Counted from the stretch's first letter, positions 24,922-36,844 are shown. The stretch is 42,853 nucleotides of DNA from Sphaerochaetaceae bacterium (GCA_016938475.1 JAFGUP010000012.1:1-42853), one strand, 5' to 3'. Program-made: numbers and translations. Notes: generated by a model not told the origin, from the letters alone.

Positions 24922-27414
24922 CTATGCGTCAGGTTCTGTCCCAGCTTCATCTATATTCTGTTCTTCTTCCCTAGAATCTTCAGGACCAGCCGCATCGACA
25001 ACAGCAATAGCTTGGATAGAATCAACTTCTTTAAGCCTGGCGACAACAACACCAGAAGCATACGGCCCCTGTATAGAGATGGTGTCTACAGGTACTCGTA
25101 TCGATTGCCCTTTCTCAGTAAGGATGACTATGTCATTATCATCATTCACAGAAAGTGCTCGGACAAGATACCCGGTCTTCTCTCTAAAGGTATACACCTT
25201 CTGACCCATAGTCCCTCGACCATGAGACCTGAAACCATCAAACTCCACCTGCTTGCCTTGACCTTTTTCTGTAATCATCAGGATCCTTCTATCTTCATCA
25301 ATCTTCAACAGGCCAACAACTGTATCTCCATTTAATAATTTAATCCCACGAACACCTCGAGTGGACCTTCCCATTGCGCGAACAGACGAACAGGGGAACC
25401 TCAAACCTTTACCGTGTCTCGTAATGATCATGACTTCATCATTCTCATTTAGAAGTATGGCATTGAACAGTACATCGCCTTCATCAAGAATGATTGCCGC
25501 AATACCTCGCTTCCTGGCATTTTTAAACTTAGTCAGATTAACCTGTTTAGCCACGCCTTCTCTTGTCAACATAAAGAGATAGGTATCATCATTAAAATCA
25601 TCGAACGGAGTAATGGAAGTAATTTCCTCATCCTTTTCCAACGTAGTGAGGATTCCTCTGATGCTTTCACCCTTTGAGGTTTTACTACCCTGCTGTATCT
25701 CATGCACTTTAAACCAATAGGCTTTCCCCAGGTTTGATACGGCAAGTATGTGATCGTGAGTCGAGGCTACGAAGACATGCTCTACAAGGTCCTCATCTCT
25801 CAGAGTAGCTGCACGCACACCCTTTCCGCCTCTTGCCTGAGTCTTATATTCCTCAACAGGAAGCCTCTTCACGAAGCCTTTATTGGTCATAATGACAACG
25901 ACATCCTCTTCTTTGATAAAGTCCTCATCGACCATTCCGGTGAGTTCGACATGCGAAATCTGTGTACGCCTGACATCACCATACCGGTTCTCAATTTCAA
26001 GTAATTCTTCTTTTACAACCTTGAGGACTTTTGAGTCATCAGCTAATATTTCATTATAATACAATATTTTAACTCGTAAATCTTCCAGCTCTTCAAGGAT
26101 TTTCGTAGTTTCAAGCTGACTTAACCGTCCAAGCCGCATATCAATAATGGCCTGACCTTGAATTTTCGAAAGCCCGAAGGTTTCCATGAGCGTCTCCAGA
26201 GCAATTGCGTTGTCTGCAGAGGTCTTTATAATCTCGATCACTTCATCGATGTGCTCAAGGCCAATCTTCAGTCCCAGAAGCACATGAGCACGCTCTTCGG
26301 CTTTACGAAGATCAAAGCGTGTCCTACGTACGACAACATCCTTGCGATGTTCCACATAGTAGTGAATCATTTCAAGTAGTCCGAGCTGTTTAGGTCTTCC
26401 GTTTACAAGAGCAAGGTTGTTGATATTGAAGTTTGTCTGCAGGGGGGTATATTTGAACAGCTTGTTGATTACTACCGAGGGGACACCATTCTTTTTTAAT
26501 TCAATGACAAGCCGGATACCATCACGGTCGGATTCGTCTCGAACCTCACTGATGGAGTTTATTCGTCCCTTCTTCTCTTCTGCAATCTTTTTTACAAGCT
26601 CTGCTTTATTCACCTGGTATGGGAGTTGTGAGAAGATTATCTGAGTCTTTCCAGATTTTGTCTCTTCTATCTCATATACACCACGCGTGACGACCTTTCC
26701 CTTTCCAGTCTGAAAAGCGCTTATAATACCAGCTCTACCGCAGATTTCTCCTCGAGTGGGGAAATCAGGGCCTTTGATATACTCCATCATTTCAAACAGA
26801 GAGATTGAAGGATTATCTATGTATGCTGCAATACCCTGACATACTTCACTGAGATTATGAGGAGCCATGTTAGTGGCCATACCGACTGCAATACCGCTAC
26901 TACCATTGACAAGAAGGAAGGGTATAGCCGCGGGGAGAACCGTTGGTTCTGAAAGAGAATCATCATAGTTTGGACCATAATCGACAGTCTCCTTCTGAAT
27001 ATCGGCGAGCATCTCCTCACCGATTCGCGACATCTTCGCTTCGGTATACCTCATTGCTGCCGGTGGATCTCCGTCGATCGATCCGAAGTTTCCCTGAGGA
27101 TGTACCGCTGGATATCTGAGAGAAAAATCCTGTGCCAGCCTAACCAGAGCATCATAGACTGATGCATCACCATGTGGATGGTACTTACCAAGCACATCAC
27201 CAACGATTCTTGCAGATTTCTTGAATGAGGACGAGTATCGCAGTCCCATCTCATGCATATCATACAGGATTCTTCGATGAACGGGCTTCAAGCCGTCACG
27301 CACATCAGGCAAAGCCCTCGATACGATAACGGACATTGCATAATTGAGATAGGAGACTTTCATTTCATCAGCGACATTCGCATGAAATATGGTGCTTTTT
27401 GAGATTTCTTCCAT
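24922..27414 (-). CDS. gyrA: DNA gyrase subunit A
   Basis: This 830-aa subunit breaks and rejoins DNA in the GyrA2GyrB2 enzyme. The catalytic Tyr is residue 123 in [11 protein letters not shown]. The quinolone-determining region reads [12 protein letters not shown], with Ala84 at the position of E. coli Ser83 and Asp88 at that of Asp87. The C-terminal beta-pinwheel starts with the GyrA box QARGGKG, which separates gyrase from topoisomerase IV. The acidic tail ends [20 protein letters not shown]. It starts 19 bases after gyrB and forms the leftward arm away from the origin. Confidence 0.97.
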   Translation of the reverse strand: MEEISKSTIFHANVADEMKVSYLNYAMSVIVSRALPDVRDGLKPVHRRILYDMHEMGLRYSSSFKKSARIVGDVLGKYHPHGDASVYDALVRLAQDFSLRYPAVHPQGNFGSIDGDPPAAMRYTEAKMSRIGEEMLADIQKETVDYGPNYDDSLSEPTVLPAAIPFLLVNGSSGIAVGMATNMAPHNLSEVCQGIAAYIDNPSISLFEMMEYIKGPDFPTRGEICGRAGIISAFQTGKGKVVTRGVYEIEETKSGKTQIIFSQLPYQVNKAELVKKIAEEKKGRINSISEVRDESDRDGIRLVIELKKNGVPSVVINKLFKYTPLQTNFNINNLALVNGRPKQLGLLEMIHYYVEHRKDVVVRRTRFDLRKAEERAHVLLGLKIGLEHIDEVIEIIKTSADNAIALETLMETFGLSKIQGQAIIDMRLGRLSQLETTKILEELEDLRVKILYYNEILADDSKVLKVVKEELLEIENRYGDVRRTQISHVELTGMVDEDFIKEEDVVVIMTNKGFVKRLPVEEYKTQARGGKGVRAATLRDEDLVEHVFVASTHDHILAVSNLGKAYWFKVHEIQQGSKTSKGESIRGILTTLEKDEEITSITPFDDFNDDTYLFMLTREGVAKQVNLTKFKNARKRGIAAIILDEGDVLFNAILLNENDEVMIITRHGKGLRFPCSSVRAMGRSTRGVRGIKLLNGDTVVGLLKIDEDRRILMITEKGQGKQVEFDGFRSHGRGTMGQKVYTFREKTGYLVRALSVNDDNDIVILTEKGQSIRVPVDTISIQGPYASGVVVARLKEVDSIQAIAVVDAAGPEDSREEEQNIDEAGTEPDA

Positions 27415-27433
27415 TTCTTATAACATCCTTATC

Positions 27434-29486
<2,053 letters not shown>

Positions 29487-29521
29487 GGGATGTATGCCTT
29501 TTTAGAAGGTTTCTATACTGT

Positions 29522-29527
29522 TATAAT
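29522..29527 (+). promoter_or_regulatory. Candidate -10 box for dnaA
   Basis: A perfect TATAAT lies 84 bases before the dnaA ATG. The -35 region at about 29499-29505 (TTTTTAG) is poor. It is back-to-back with the gyrB promoter, so the two transcripts diverge from a 60-base shared control region. Confidence 0.4.
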
Positions 29528-29610
29528 ACAGTGATTTACTACACTTTTTCATGAAGAAATCATCAGGTGTACGGTGAGTCTTGTCAATCGGCATCCGCTG
29601 CTATATTATA

Positions 29611-31011
29611 ATGGTCATGCTTGAACAGAAATGGAATTATTATCCGTTCTGGGAAGAGGTGGTCTCCAGGCTCGAATCAACCCTTCCGGAACATGAATGT
29701 GTCACATGGATACAGAGAATCTCATATATAAGATCAAAAGATCACACAATTGTCCTGGCCGTTCCGAGTCTGTTTATCCGTGATTATGTGATTAAGAATT
29801 ATCTCACCGTATTTTCTCAACTCTTTACTGAACTCACTGGAGATAAAATCGGAATTGAGTTCGAGGTGAAGCAGCAGGAGAGGGCATCGAATAACGGTGA
29901 AACACAGAAAGAGACATCCTCTGTGGAGATCCGTCCGGTCTCCTCTATGATGCCCAAGGCAGTGAGTAGACCGAGAGACAGAAATATAAATCCTTCCTAC
30001 CAGTTCAGTTCCTTTGTGGTGGGAGAAAACAGTGCTTTCAGCTACAATGTCAGTATGGCTATAGCAAAGAATCCCGGAGTTTCCTACAATCCCTGTCTTA
30101 TCTATGGCGGAGTAGGTCTCGGTAAGACTCACCTTATCCAGTCCATAGGGAATTACATCCAGGACAACACACCGGAACTTCAGGTAGTCTATGTGACAGC
30201 TGAAAAGTTTACCAATGAATTCATCCAGTCAATCAGTGAGAAAAAGACTCCTCAATTCAGAAACAAATACAGGAAGGCAGATGTTCTTCTCATCGACGAC
30301 ATACACTTCCTGCAGAGAAAGGAATCGACTCAGGAAGAATTGTTTCACGTCTTCAATAACCTGTTTGAATCAAACAAGCAGCTTGTATTTACCTGTGACC
30401 GTCCCATCAACGAGCTCCAGGATATCACAGACAGGTTGAAAAACCGCTTCACACGAGGTATCAACGTTGATCTGCAACCTCCCGACTTTGAAACGAGGCT
30501 GGCTATTCTCAGGAAAAAAACTGAGAAGCAGATGACTCATATCTCAAGCGAAGTCCTCGAGTACATCAGCAAGAATATAATTACCAATGTCCGAGACCTC
30601 GAATCCTCACTTACTAAACTTATAGCGTATGGAACCCTTCTCAACAAAGAGATCACGCTGGACATCGCTAAAGAACAGCTGAGAAGCACGTATTCTGCAA
30701 AAAAAGATCAGACAAAGGATCTCGATACGATCATCAGAGTCACTGCCGAATACTTCAATATCTCCCCCTATGATATAAAAGGAAAAAAACGAACAAAATC
30801 GGTCGTCCTTCCAAGACAGATAGCAATGTACATCGCCCGCAGGATTACCGATTTCTCCACCACGGAGATCGGCTATGAGTTTGGCGGTAGAGACCATACG
30901 ACTGTTATGCATTCGGTACAAAAAGTTGAAATGATGATTCAGAATGATGTCACATTGAGTAATTCTATACAGACACTGATACGTCAGGTTCATGATTACA
31001 AGCGTTCATAG
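29611..31011 (+). CDS. dnaA: Chromosomal replication initiator DnaA
   Basis: About 466 aa. Domain I starts near LEQKWNYYPFWEEVVSRL. The AAA+ domain has Walker A GGVGLGKTHL and Walker B LLIDDIHFLQ. The C-terminal domain IV carries the DnaA signature GGRDHTTVMHSVQKVE that binds DnaA boxes. ATG 29611 is used; an ATG two codons later and a TTG at 29581 are also possible, and none has a convincing Shine-Dalgarno sequence. The switch of gene direction at its 5' side and the box-rich gap at its 3' side mark the origin. Confidence 0.96.
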   Translation: MVMLEQKWNYYPFWEEVVSRLESTLPEHECVTWIQRISYIRSKDHTIVLAVPSLFIRDYVIKNYLTVFSQLFTELTGDKIGIEFEVKQQERASNNGETQKETSSVEIRPVSSMMPKAVSRPRDRNINPSYQFSSFVVGENSAFSYNVSMAIAKNPGVSYNPCLIYGGVGLGKTHLIQSIGNYIQDNTPELQVVYVTAEKFTNEFIQSISEKKTPQFRNKYRKADVLLIDDIHFLQRKESTQEELFHVFNNLFESNKQLVFTCDRPINELQDITDRLKNRFTRGINVDLQPPDFETRLAILRKKTEKQMTHISSEVLEYISKNIITNVRDLESSLTKLIAYGTLLNKEITLDIAKEQLRSTYSAKKDQTKDLDTIIRVTAEYFNISPYDIKGKKRTKSVVLPRQIAMYIARRITDFSTTEIGYEFGGRDHTTVMHSVQKVEMMIQNDVTLSNSIQTLIRQVHDYKRS

Positions 31012-31236
31012 AGATCAGAAAAACCTGTTGATAATCTGAGGAATTCCTGTTGAAACTAGTGTACAATAGTCGTACCTTGTGGAAAACAGGGATAACCTGT
31101 TGAAAAGGAGTGGGGTATTCCACAGGTTGTTAATTGCGTAGGAAGTTTTATGATATAGAAATAGTGGCGTTTTCCACATTATACATGATACTATTACTAC
31201 GACGACTAGATATATAATAATAATAGGAGTAGCACG
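31012..31236. other. Probable replication origin (oriC) in the dnaA-dnaN gap
   Basis: The 225-base gap holds DnaA-box-like 9-mers: TTATCAACA (31026-31034, minus), TTTTCCACA (31078-31086, minus), TATTCCACA (31116-31124, plus) and TTTTCCACA (31170-31178, plus). The octamer CCTGTTGA occurs three times, at 31024, 31046 and 31096, two of the copies leading into box-like sequences. An AT-rich tract with ATAATAATA lies at 31209-31225 and could be the unwinding element. The boxes differ from the E. coli consensus TTATCCACA at one or two positions. The same gap must also contain the dnaN promoter and its AGGAG site. Confidence 0.65.
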
Positions 31237-32337
31237 ATGAAATTCATCTGTCCGAAAAACAATATCCTCAAGGAAATCGTTCTGGCACTCGATTTCACAA
31301 GTCAGAGAAACTCTCTGTCCATCGTTTCCAATGTCTTCCTGGAAACTTCAGAGAACAGGCTTGTCATCAAAGCGACTGACCAGAAAATCGGTTTTACGAC
31401 GAGTATTGAAGTCGAAACAGTTGAAAGCGGTACGACCACTGTCTTCTGTGATAAATTCCTCGGTATTCTCAGAGCACTTCCTGATGAGGACATCATCTTT
31501 GAAGAGATCGGAGAGAAACTGTTCATTCATCCTCAGAATAAATCAATTGATTTTTCTCTGAGAACAATCAAGGCAGACAAATTCCCCACGCTTGAAGAAC
31601 CTGTCAACAAATTCTTTACGGTTGCCCAGAAGGATCTTTTCGAGATGATAGATCAGACGATCTTTGCCATCAGTGATGATGAGACACGCTACTTCATGAA
31701 CGGAGTCTACATGGAACAGGGTGAAAGAGCTCTCACTATGGTCGCTACCGATGGAAGAAGACTCTCGATGATTTCCCGTAATCTCGACAAGGATATTCCG
31801 GAATTCAATCCGATCATCATACCTGCGAAATTTCTCTCACTCATCGAGAAGGGGGGTAACCGGGAGGGGGAGGTCTCTCTTGCTGTCACTGACACCCTCC
31901 TGTTCGCTTCCTTCGGTTCAGTGCTCATGTATACGACCCTGGTCAAGGGACAGTTTCCGAACTATAAGAGAGTTATTCCCGCTATGCAGTCACGTACCTG
32001 TTCTGTTGATATCAAGAAGATGAACGAAGCACTGAAAAGAGTTTCTCTTCTCGTTGAGAATAAGGCGAAAAGGATATATCTCGATATTGAGAACGATTTC
32101 ATAACGATCAGTTCCGAAGAGAGCGATTTTGGACAGGCAAAGGAGATTATACCGTGTTCCTATAGCGGTGAATCAGTACGTCTTGCCATGAACTATTCCT
32201 ATCTTGTCAGTCCTCTGAAGGTGATGGATGGAGATACCTGTGATATCCGATTCACCGAGAGCAATAAGGCGATCACAGTCGTTTCCAACCCTGAAAAAGA
32301 TTATCTGCACGTCATCATGCCGATGCAGCTGGATTAA
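31237..32337 (+). CDS. dnaN: DNA polymerase III beta subunit (sliding clamp)
   Basis: This 366-aa protein forms the ring-shaped processivity clamp. It has the three-domain clamp pattern, starting MKFICPKNNILKEIVLALDF, with FTVAQKDLFEMIDQTIFAIS opening domain II, MVATDGRRLSMIS in domain II, and the C-terminal ending YLHVIMPMQLD that forms part of the binding pocket. AGGAG stands seven bases before the start. Its stop overlaps the recF start by one base (TAATG), so the two are coupled. Confidence 0.97.
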   Translation: MKFICPKNNILKEIVLALDFTSQRNSLSIVSNVFLETSENRLVIKATDQKIGFTTSIEVETVESGTTTVFCDKFLGILRALPDEDIIFEEIGEKLFIHPQNKSIDFSLRTIKADKFPTLEEPVNKFFTVAQKDLFEMIDQTIFAISDDETRYFMNGVYMEQGERALTMVATDGRRLSMISRNLDKDIPEFNPIIIPAKFLSLIEKGGNREGEVSLAVTDTLLFASFGSVLMYTTLVKGQFPNYKRVIPAMQSRTCSVDIKKMNEALKRVSLLVENKAKRIYLDIENDFITISSEESDFGQAKEIIPCSYSGESVRLAMNYSYLVSPLKVMDGDTCDIRFTESNKAITVVSNPEKDYLHVIMPMQLD

Positions 32338-33425
32338 TGAAATTCATCTCAGTAGGCTTCCGCCATTTTAGAAATCTTGAAGAAACCCTTCTCCCAACTG
32401 ATGCGAGGAGGGTTCTTCTTGTGGGAGAAAATGGTCAGGGTAAAACAAATTTTCTAGAGGCTGTCTATACTCTTTGCTATGGCTCATCATTCAGAAATGT
32501 CCCTCTCAAAAATCTCTGTACCCATGGTGAGTCTTCAGCTACCCTTTCGGCTGCAGTGGAACATGACGAGGGGTATCGTCAGACGCTATCATTTTCCTAT
32601 ACTGATAAAAAACGCATCATTCGGATAGACGGCAGAGAGGTGAAGGATCGAAAGGACCTGATATACACTGTACCGTGCATCATATTCAGTCATGATGATA
32701 TAGAATTTATTAGAGGTACTCCGGAAGACCGTAGAAGGTTTTTCGACCAGACGATGAGTATGTATGATCCTCTGTTCTTTGATGACCTTCGCCAGTACCG
32801 ACTGATTCTCAAGCAGAGAAATAAAGCGATCAAGGAGGAGTATTATGCACTTCTTCCTGTCTATAATGAAAAGATGGCTCATATTGGTCTGAGAATACAG
32901 GAAAAGAGAAAAGTCATGGTTCAGGAGTTCAATGAAGTTTTCTCTCCCCTGTATCAACAGGTATCCGGAAGTACGAGTGATTTGAAGATCGTGTATAAGC
33001 CTTCCTGGAGAAACTGTGAGAGCATAGAGGATATCATTTGCCGTCTTGAGAACTCTTTCAATCAGGATAAACGCATGCAGACAACGGTAAGCGGGATTCA
33101 TAGGGATCAATTTATCACGATGGAACATGGGTCCCAGTTCGCACTCACCGGGTCGACCGGTCAGATGCGCCTTGCCTCACTGATCTTCAGAGTGGCACAG
33201 ATGAACACCTTCAGTACAAAAAGTTCCCGTCAACCGATTATACTTCTTGATGATGTTCTTCTTGAACTTGATATCGAAAAGCGTGCACTGTTTCTCCATC
33301 TACTCAGTGGCTACTCACAGGCCTTCTTCACTTTCCTTCCCAGGGAATCCTATTTTCATGATGAATCAGAGTCCGACAGTCTCGCCTATACTGTATCAGA
33401 AGGAAGGTTTACCCCCTATGAGTGA
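32337..33425 (+). CDS. recF: Recombination protein RecF
   Basis: This 362-aa SMC-like ATPase works with RecO and RecR to load RecA at gaps and at stalled forks. Walker A is GENGQGKTN at about residues 30-38. The RecF phrase EDRRRFFDQTMSMYDP is at about 130. The signature segment LTGSTGQMRLASLIFR and Walker B PIILLDDVLLELD occupy the C-terminal part. It is coupled to dnaN by TAATG and overlaps the following gene by eight bases. Confidence 0.95.
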   Translation: MKFISVGFRHFRNLEETLLPTDARRVLLVGENGQGKTNFLEAVYTLCYGSSFRNVPLKNLCTHGESSATLSAAVEHDEGYRQTLSFSYTDKKRIIRIDGREVKDRKDLIYTVPCIIFSHDDIEFIRGTPEDRRRFFDQTMSMYDPLFFDDLRQYRLILKQRNKAIKEEYYALLPVYNEKMAHIGLRIQEKRKVMVQEFNEVFSPLYQQVSGSTSDLKIVYKPSWRNCESIEDIICRLENSFNQDKRMQTTVSGIHRDQFITMEHGSQFALTGSTGQMRLASLIFRVAQMNTFSTKSSRQPIILLDDVLLELDIEKRALFLHLLSGYSQAFFTFLPRESYFHDESESDSLAYTVSEGRFTPYE

Positions 33426-33708
33426 TACCCCTCTTTCTGAACTTCTCGATACACTTCTCAAGAAACTGAACATAGACCCTGACAGCGGTATGGCAAGTAT
33501 GAAGAAAAAATGGGTCGACATCGTCGGCCATGATCTTGCTTTCCACACCTCTGCGTACGAGATACGCGGTAATACCCTGACGATCCTGTGTGACCATCCT
33601 GCCTACTCATCTCTCGTGCTGATGCGCAGACGCCAGATTGAGAGAAATCTGTCACGAATCTATCCCGAACTCGGTATCACGATAATCAGTGTCAGAGTCA
33701 GGAAATGA
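33418..33708 (+). CDS. DciA-like (DUF721) protein
   Basis: This 96-aa protein starts at ATG 33418 inside the end of recF, eight bases overlapping, after GGAAGG. It has the DUF721 layout: an N-terminal helix LSELLDTLLKKLNID, then the core with KKKWVDIVGHDLAFHTSAYEIRGNTLTI and the C-terminal LMRRRQIERNLSRIYPELGI. DUF721 includes DciA, a loader of replicative helicase DnaB in bacteria lacking DnaC/DnaI. Its place behind recF next to dnaA fits a replication role. The helicase-loader function here is inferred from family and context. Confidence 0.85.
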   Translation: MSDTPLSELLDTLLKKLNIDPDSGMASMKKKWVDIVGHDLAFHTSAYEIRGNTLTILCDHPAYSSLVLMRRRQIERNLSRIYPELGITIISVRVRK

Positions 33709-33716
33709 TTATACTA

Positions 33717-33746
33717 TTGACACACAGTGCATCGTATCTATATACT
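33717..33746 (+). promoter_or_regulatory. Strong sigma-70 promoter for rpmH-rnpA-yidC
   Basis: A perfect -35 TTGACA (33717-33722) and -10 TATACT (33741-33746) with an 18-base spacer. A small hairpin CGGGA-GCCTG-TCCCG follows at 33754-33768 in the leader. It separates the replication operon from the rpmH transcript. Confidence 0.75.
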
Positions 33747-33820
33747 GCCCTTTCGGGAGCCTGTCCCGCTGATAATGAATAATAATTCCGCGTTAAGCGA
33801 TAAAGTTTGGAGAATTTCCT

Positions 33821-33976
33821 ATGAAAAGAACGTACCAACCCAGTAGAACAAAAAGAAATAGAAAGTTTGGATTCCGTGCGCGCATGGCTACAAAGGGCGG
33901 TAGACTTGTCTTAGCTCGCAGAAGAGCTAAAGGCAGAAAGAAATTAACCGTCTGTGATGAGAAAAAGCCTTACTAA
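33821..33976 (+). CDS. rpmH: 50S ribosomal protein L34
   Basis: This short basic protein of 51 aa starts [15 protein letters not shown], the L34 signature, followed by the conserved [23 protein letters not shown]. It has a C-terminal extension ([10 protein letters not shown]) past the usual end. It sits 75 bases downstream of a strong promoter, behind TTTGGAG. The last 20 bases overlap the start of rnpA in another frame. It is the normal neighbour of rnpA. Confidence 0.96.
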   Translation: MKRTYQPSRTKRNRKFGFRARMATKGGRLVLARRRAKGRKKLTVCDEKKPY

Positions 33977-34304
33977 GAATGAAATTGTAAAAAAGAAATC
34001 AGAGATTGATAGAATTTTTCAAACGGGGAAGGTCTACTCGGTTCCACACCTCCGTATGAGAATTGCCCGCAATACTCTGGGAACGAACAGAATTATCGTC
34101 ATACCTGTAAAAAAGTATGGATCTTCCGTTCAAAGAAACAGAATACGGCGCCAGATAAAAGAAATCTGGCGTCTGGAGAAGGGAAATCTTCTCTCTGGTT
34201 TTGATTTTGCATTCATAGTATACCCGGGAATGGCAGTATCTCATAACCAACAGAAACAGCAGCTGATTCATCTCTTTACTCTCGCTCACCTTTATACGAG
34301 ATAG
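33957..34304 (+). CDS. rnpA: Ribonuclease P protein component
   Basis: This 115-aa protein assists RNase P RNA in trimming tRNA 5' ends. It has the N-terminal [25 protein letters not shown] and the RNR motif region [16 protein letters not shown] that contacts the RNA. It starts at ATG 33957 (or GTG 33954), inside rpmH by 20 bases, with no clear ribosome site, so translation is likely coupled to rpmH. RNase P RNA itself was not found in the window. Confidence 0.93.
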   Translation: MRKSLTKNEIVKKKSEIDRIFQTGKVYSVPHLRMRIARNTLGTNRIIVIPVKKYGSSVQRNRIRRQIKEIWRLEKGNLLSGFDFAFIVYPGMAVSHNQQKQQLIHLFTLAHLYTR

Positions 34305-34366
34305 GTCTATTTTCTGCCTTCCATCCAAATTTTTCGATGACCACGTAAGTAATAAGAGGAGTGAGT

Positions 34367-36151
34367 ATGGACCGTAATACCATATTGTTTATAGTTCTTT
34401 CGGTAGTTATCTTTGTTGGAGGGATGACGATACAGCAGACATTCTTTCCACCAGAACCGATAGAAACAGCAACGCGTGTTGAACCTGCCTCTCTGCCGGC
34501 AGAAACTGCCGAACAGACAGCGACCGATAATCAACTGACCGGGCCAGCTGCAAAGAGTATGAGCAGTACAGGAACCCTCAAAGCTGTGAAAGAGGCTTCA
34601 TCAACCACGTCTTTCACCTACGAAACCGAAGTCTTCCTTATTGAGTTCGACCCTGTCGGTGCAACAGTATCCTCACTGAAGTTGAAGGATCACCTCGATA
34701 ACGGAAACCCGGTCGAGATGATATTCAACGAAGGATTGGATAAGGAAGCATTCGCCCTCTATGCGGGCAATGGTACGGCTCAACCTATTGATGCAGTATT
34801 CGATTATTCGATCAACGGGAATGAGGTGGTCTTTTCTCAGGATTTCACCGTTGAGGATGGAGCTCCCTTCACGCTGATTAAGCGGTTCCGCTTCGGTGCT
34901 TCAGACTACCTGTTCGAGATTGAGATCGAAGCCAGGAACAGTGAGAACTCCTCTATACCGCTCAACGTTGACGGTTATGCCTATACCCTTGCCTTCGAAC
35001 CTCAACTCGGTCCATCCTTCCACAGTGAGCCGGATGGGAGATACACCTACCGCCGGTTCTACGTCGAACAGAACGGTAAGAAGAGTACAGCCAAGTTAAA
35101 GGATGGAGTCTATACCAATAATGAGATCATAGGTTGGACCGCACTGGCAGGAAAATACTTCAGTGTTATCGGTATTCCCGATGCCACACAGTACCAGTTG
35201 ACACTTACTGAACAGGAAGGCTCTTCAATACCTCTCGAATCCTCGATGTATTTCTCCCGTCCTGCCTACAGAACCTCTTCAGCTACCGATGTGTTCCGCT
35301 TCTATATCGGTCCACAGCTCAAGCAGCATATGGCTATCTATAACGATGCAGCTGATAACGGGTTTGGTCTGAGTGAACTCAACCTCGAGAAGGCTCTGGA
35401 CAGTTCTTCCTGGCTTGGTTGGCTCGAAGGGATCCTTAAGTGGTTACTCACACTCTTCTATGGTCTGATACCCAACTACGGAGTTGCTATCATCCTGCTT
35501 ACGATACTGATCAAGGTGGTCCTTCAGCCGTTCAGCAAGAAGAGTATGGAATCAACTTCCCGTATGCAGGCTCTGGGACCGCAGATGGAAGAACTCAAAG
35601 CGAAGTATAAGGATAATCCTCAGAAACTCAACGCCGAGATGGGTGAACTCTACAAGAAGGAGGGAATCAATCCTCTCGGAGGATGTCTTCCCATGCTGTT
35701 CCAGTTCCCGATATTCATAGCCCTGTACGGACTGTTGAACAAACACTTCGAACTTCGTGGTGCTGTGTTCATTCCCGGATGGATCAGTGACCTTTCACTT
35801 CCCGAGTCGGTGTATAATTTTGCACCGCTTACCCTTCCGCTGATAGGCAGTGATCTGAGACTCCTTCCGATCCTCTATGGAACAAGTATGGTACTTTCCT
35901 TCTCTCTGACCCAGGCCTCCACACCACAGACAGGAATGACCGGTACATTCATGAAGTGGGGAATGCCCATCATGCTCTTCTTCGTTCTTTACAGTGCACC
36001 ATCAGGTCTCCTCCTGTACTGGATGGTTATGAACTTCATATCGATCGGACAGCAGGTTTACATGAACAAGAAGAAGGCAAAGAAAGGTCTTGCTGCTCCT
36101 GCCGCAGCTGTCGCTGCAGGAAAGAATACGAAAAAGAAAAACAGGAGATAA
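34367..36151 (+). CDS. yidC: Membrane protein insertase YidC
   Basis: This 594-aa insertase helps proteins enter and fold in the inner membrane, alone or with SecYEG. It begins with one N-terminal membrane helix (TILFIVLSVVIFVGGMTI). A large beta-rich periplasmic domain follows at about 75-345, as in Gram-negative YidC. The C-terminal core with five helices holds YGVAIILLTILIKVVLQPFSKK and GGCLPMLFQFPIFIALYGLL. The basic C-tail GKNTKKKNRR favours ribosome contact. ATG 34367 is used because AGGAG is five bases before it; GTG 34361 overlaps that site. jag follows after three bases. yidD, often between rnpA and yidC, is missing here. Confidence 0.96.
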   Translation: MDRNTILFIVLSVVIFVGGMTIQQTFFPPEPIETATRVEPASLPAETAEQTATDNQLTGPAAKSMSSTGTLKAVKEASSTTSFTYETEVFLIEFDPVGATVSSLKLKDHLDNGNPVEMIFNEGLDKEAFALYAGNGTAQPIDAVFDYSINGNEVVFSQDFTVEDGAPFTLIKRFRFGASDYLFEIEIEARNSENSSIPLNVDGYAYTLAFEPQLGPSFHSEPDGRYTYRRFYVEQNGKKSTAKLKDGVYTNNEIIGWTALAGKYFSVIGIPDATQYQLTLTEQEGSSIPLESSMYFSRPAYRTSSATDVFRFYIGPQLKQHMAIYNDAADNGFGLSELNLEKALDSSSWLGWLEGILKWLLTLFYGLIPNYGVAIILLTILIKVVLQPFSKKSMESTSRMQALGPQMEELKAKYKDNPQKLNAEMGELYKKEGINPLGGCLPMLFQFPIFIALYGLLNKHFELRGAVFIPGWISDLSLPESVYNFAPLTLPLIGSDLRLLPILYGTSMVLSFSLTQASTPQTGMTGTFMKWGMPIMLFFVLYSAPSGLLLYWMVMNFISIGQQVYMNKKKAKKGLAAPAAAVAAGKNTKKKNRR

Positions 36152-36154
36152 TGC

Positions 36155-36844
36155 ATGATACGAGAATTTGAAGGAAAAACAGAACAGGAGGCCATTGCAC
36201 GTGCCCTTGAGGAGCTGCAGGTCGTCCAGGATGATATCGATATCGAGGTTGTGGAATCAGAAAAGCGCTCACTTTTTAAAAAAGGTAATGTGAAGATCCG
36301 CGTATATCTTAATGAAGAGGAAGAACAGCAGAACGAGAATGAGGATGAGGATGAAGGTCCAGTAGAGGTGAATGAGGAATTCGAAGAGAACGTCATCACC
36401 TTCCTTTCGAATCTGCTGATCAAGATGGGATATCCGGGTTCTGTCGATATCGTGTATAGAAAGCATAATAAGCTCGGACTCGATATTTCCAGTGAGTATT
36501 CTTCCATAATCATAGGGAAGAAGGGAAAGAACCTTGATGCGATTCAGCTGATTGTCAATGTCTATGCCGGTCAGCTCCAGAACCACATGAAGGTGATGGT
36601 CGACAGTGAGAACTATCGGATGCGGCATGAGGAGTTCCTTGTACGCCTTGCGTTCAAGACAGCACAATCTGTCAAGAAGAGCGGAAGAAGCAAACTTCTT
36701 GAACCCATGAACCCGTTTGAAAGGCGACTTGTACATACAGCCCTGAACGGAATTGATGGAATAGAGACCAAGAGTGAGGGAGATGGACTGTTCAAGCAGG
36801 TCCGTATTTCAGTAGATGACTCCCTGCCTCCCCTGAGAAAGTGA
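36155..36844 (+). CDS. jag: Jag/KhpB family RNA-binding protein
   Basis: This 229-aa protein has the three Jag parts: an N-terminal Jag_N domain (about 1-50, IREFEGKTEQEAIARALEEL), then an acidic linker (EEEEQQNENEDEDEG). A KH-II domain carries the RNA-binding GxxG loop in IIIGKKGKNLDAIQ, and an R3H domain has FERRLVHTAL. Family members bind RNA and affect cell elongation and division. It is next to yidC as in most bacteria and likely in the same transcript. Confidence 0.93.
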   Translation: MIREFEGKTEQEAIARALEELQVVQDDIDIEVVESEKRSLFKKGNVKIRVYLNEEEEQQNENEDEDEGPVEVNEEFEENVITFLSNLLIKMGYPGSVDIVYRKHNKLGLDISSEYSSIIIGKKGKNLDAIQLIVNVYAGQLQNHMKVMVDSENYRMRHEEFLVRLAFKTAQSVKKSGRSKLLEPMNPFERRLVHTALNGIDGIETKSEGDGLFKQVRISVDDSLPPLRK

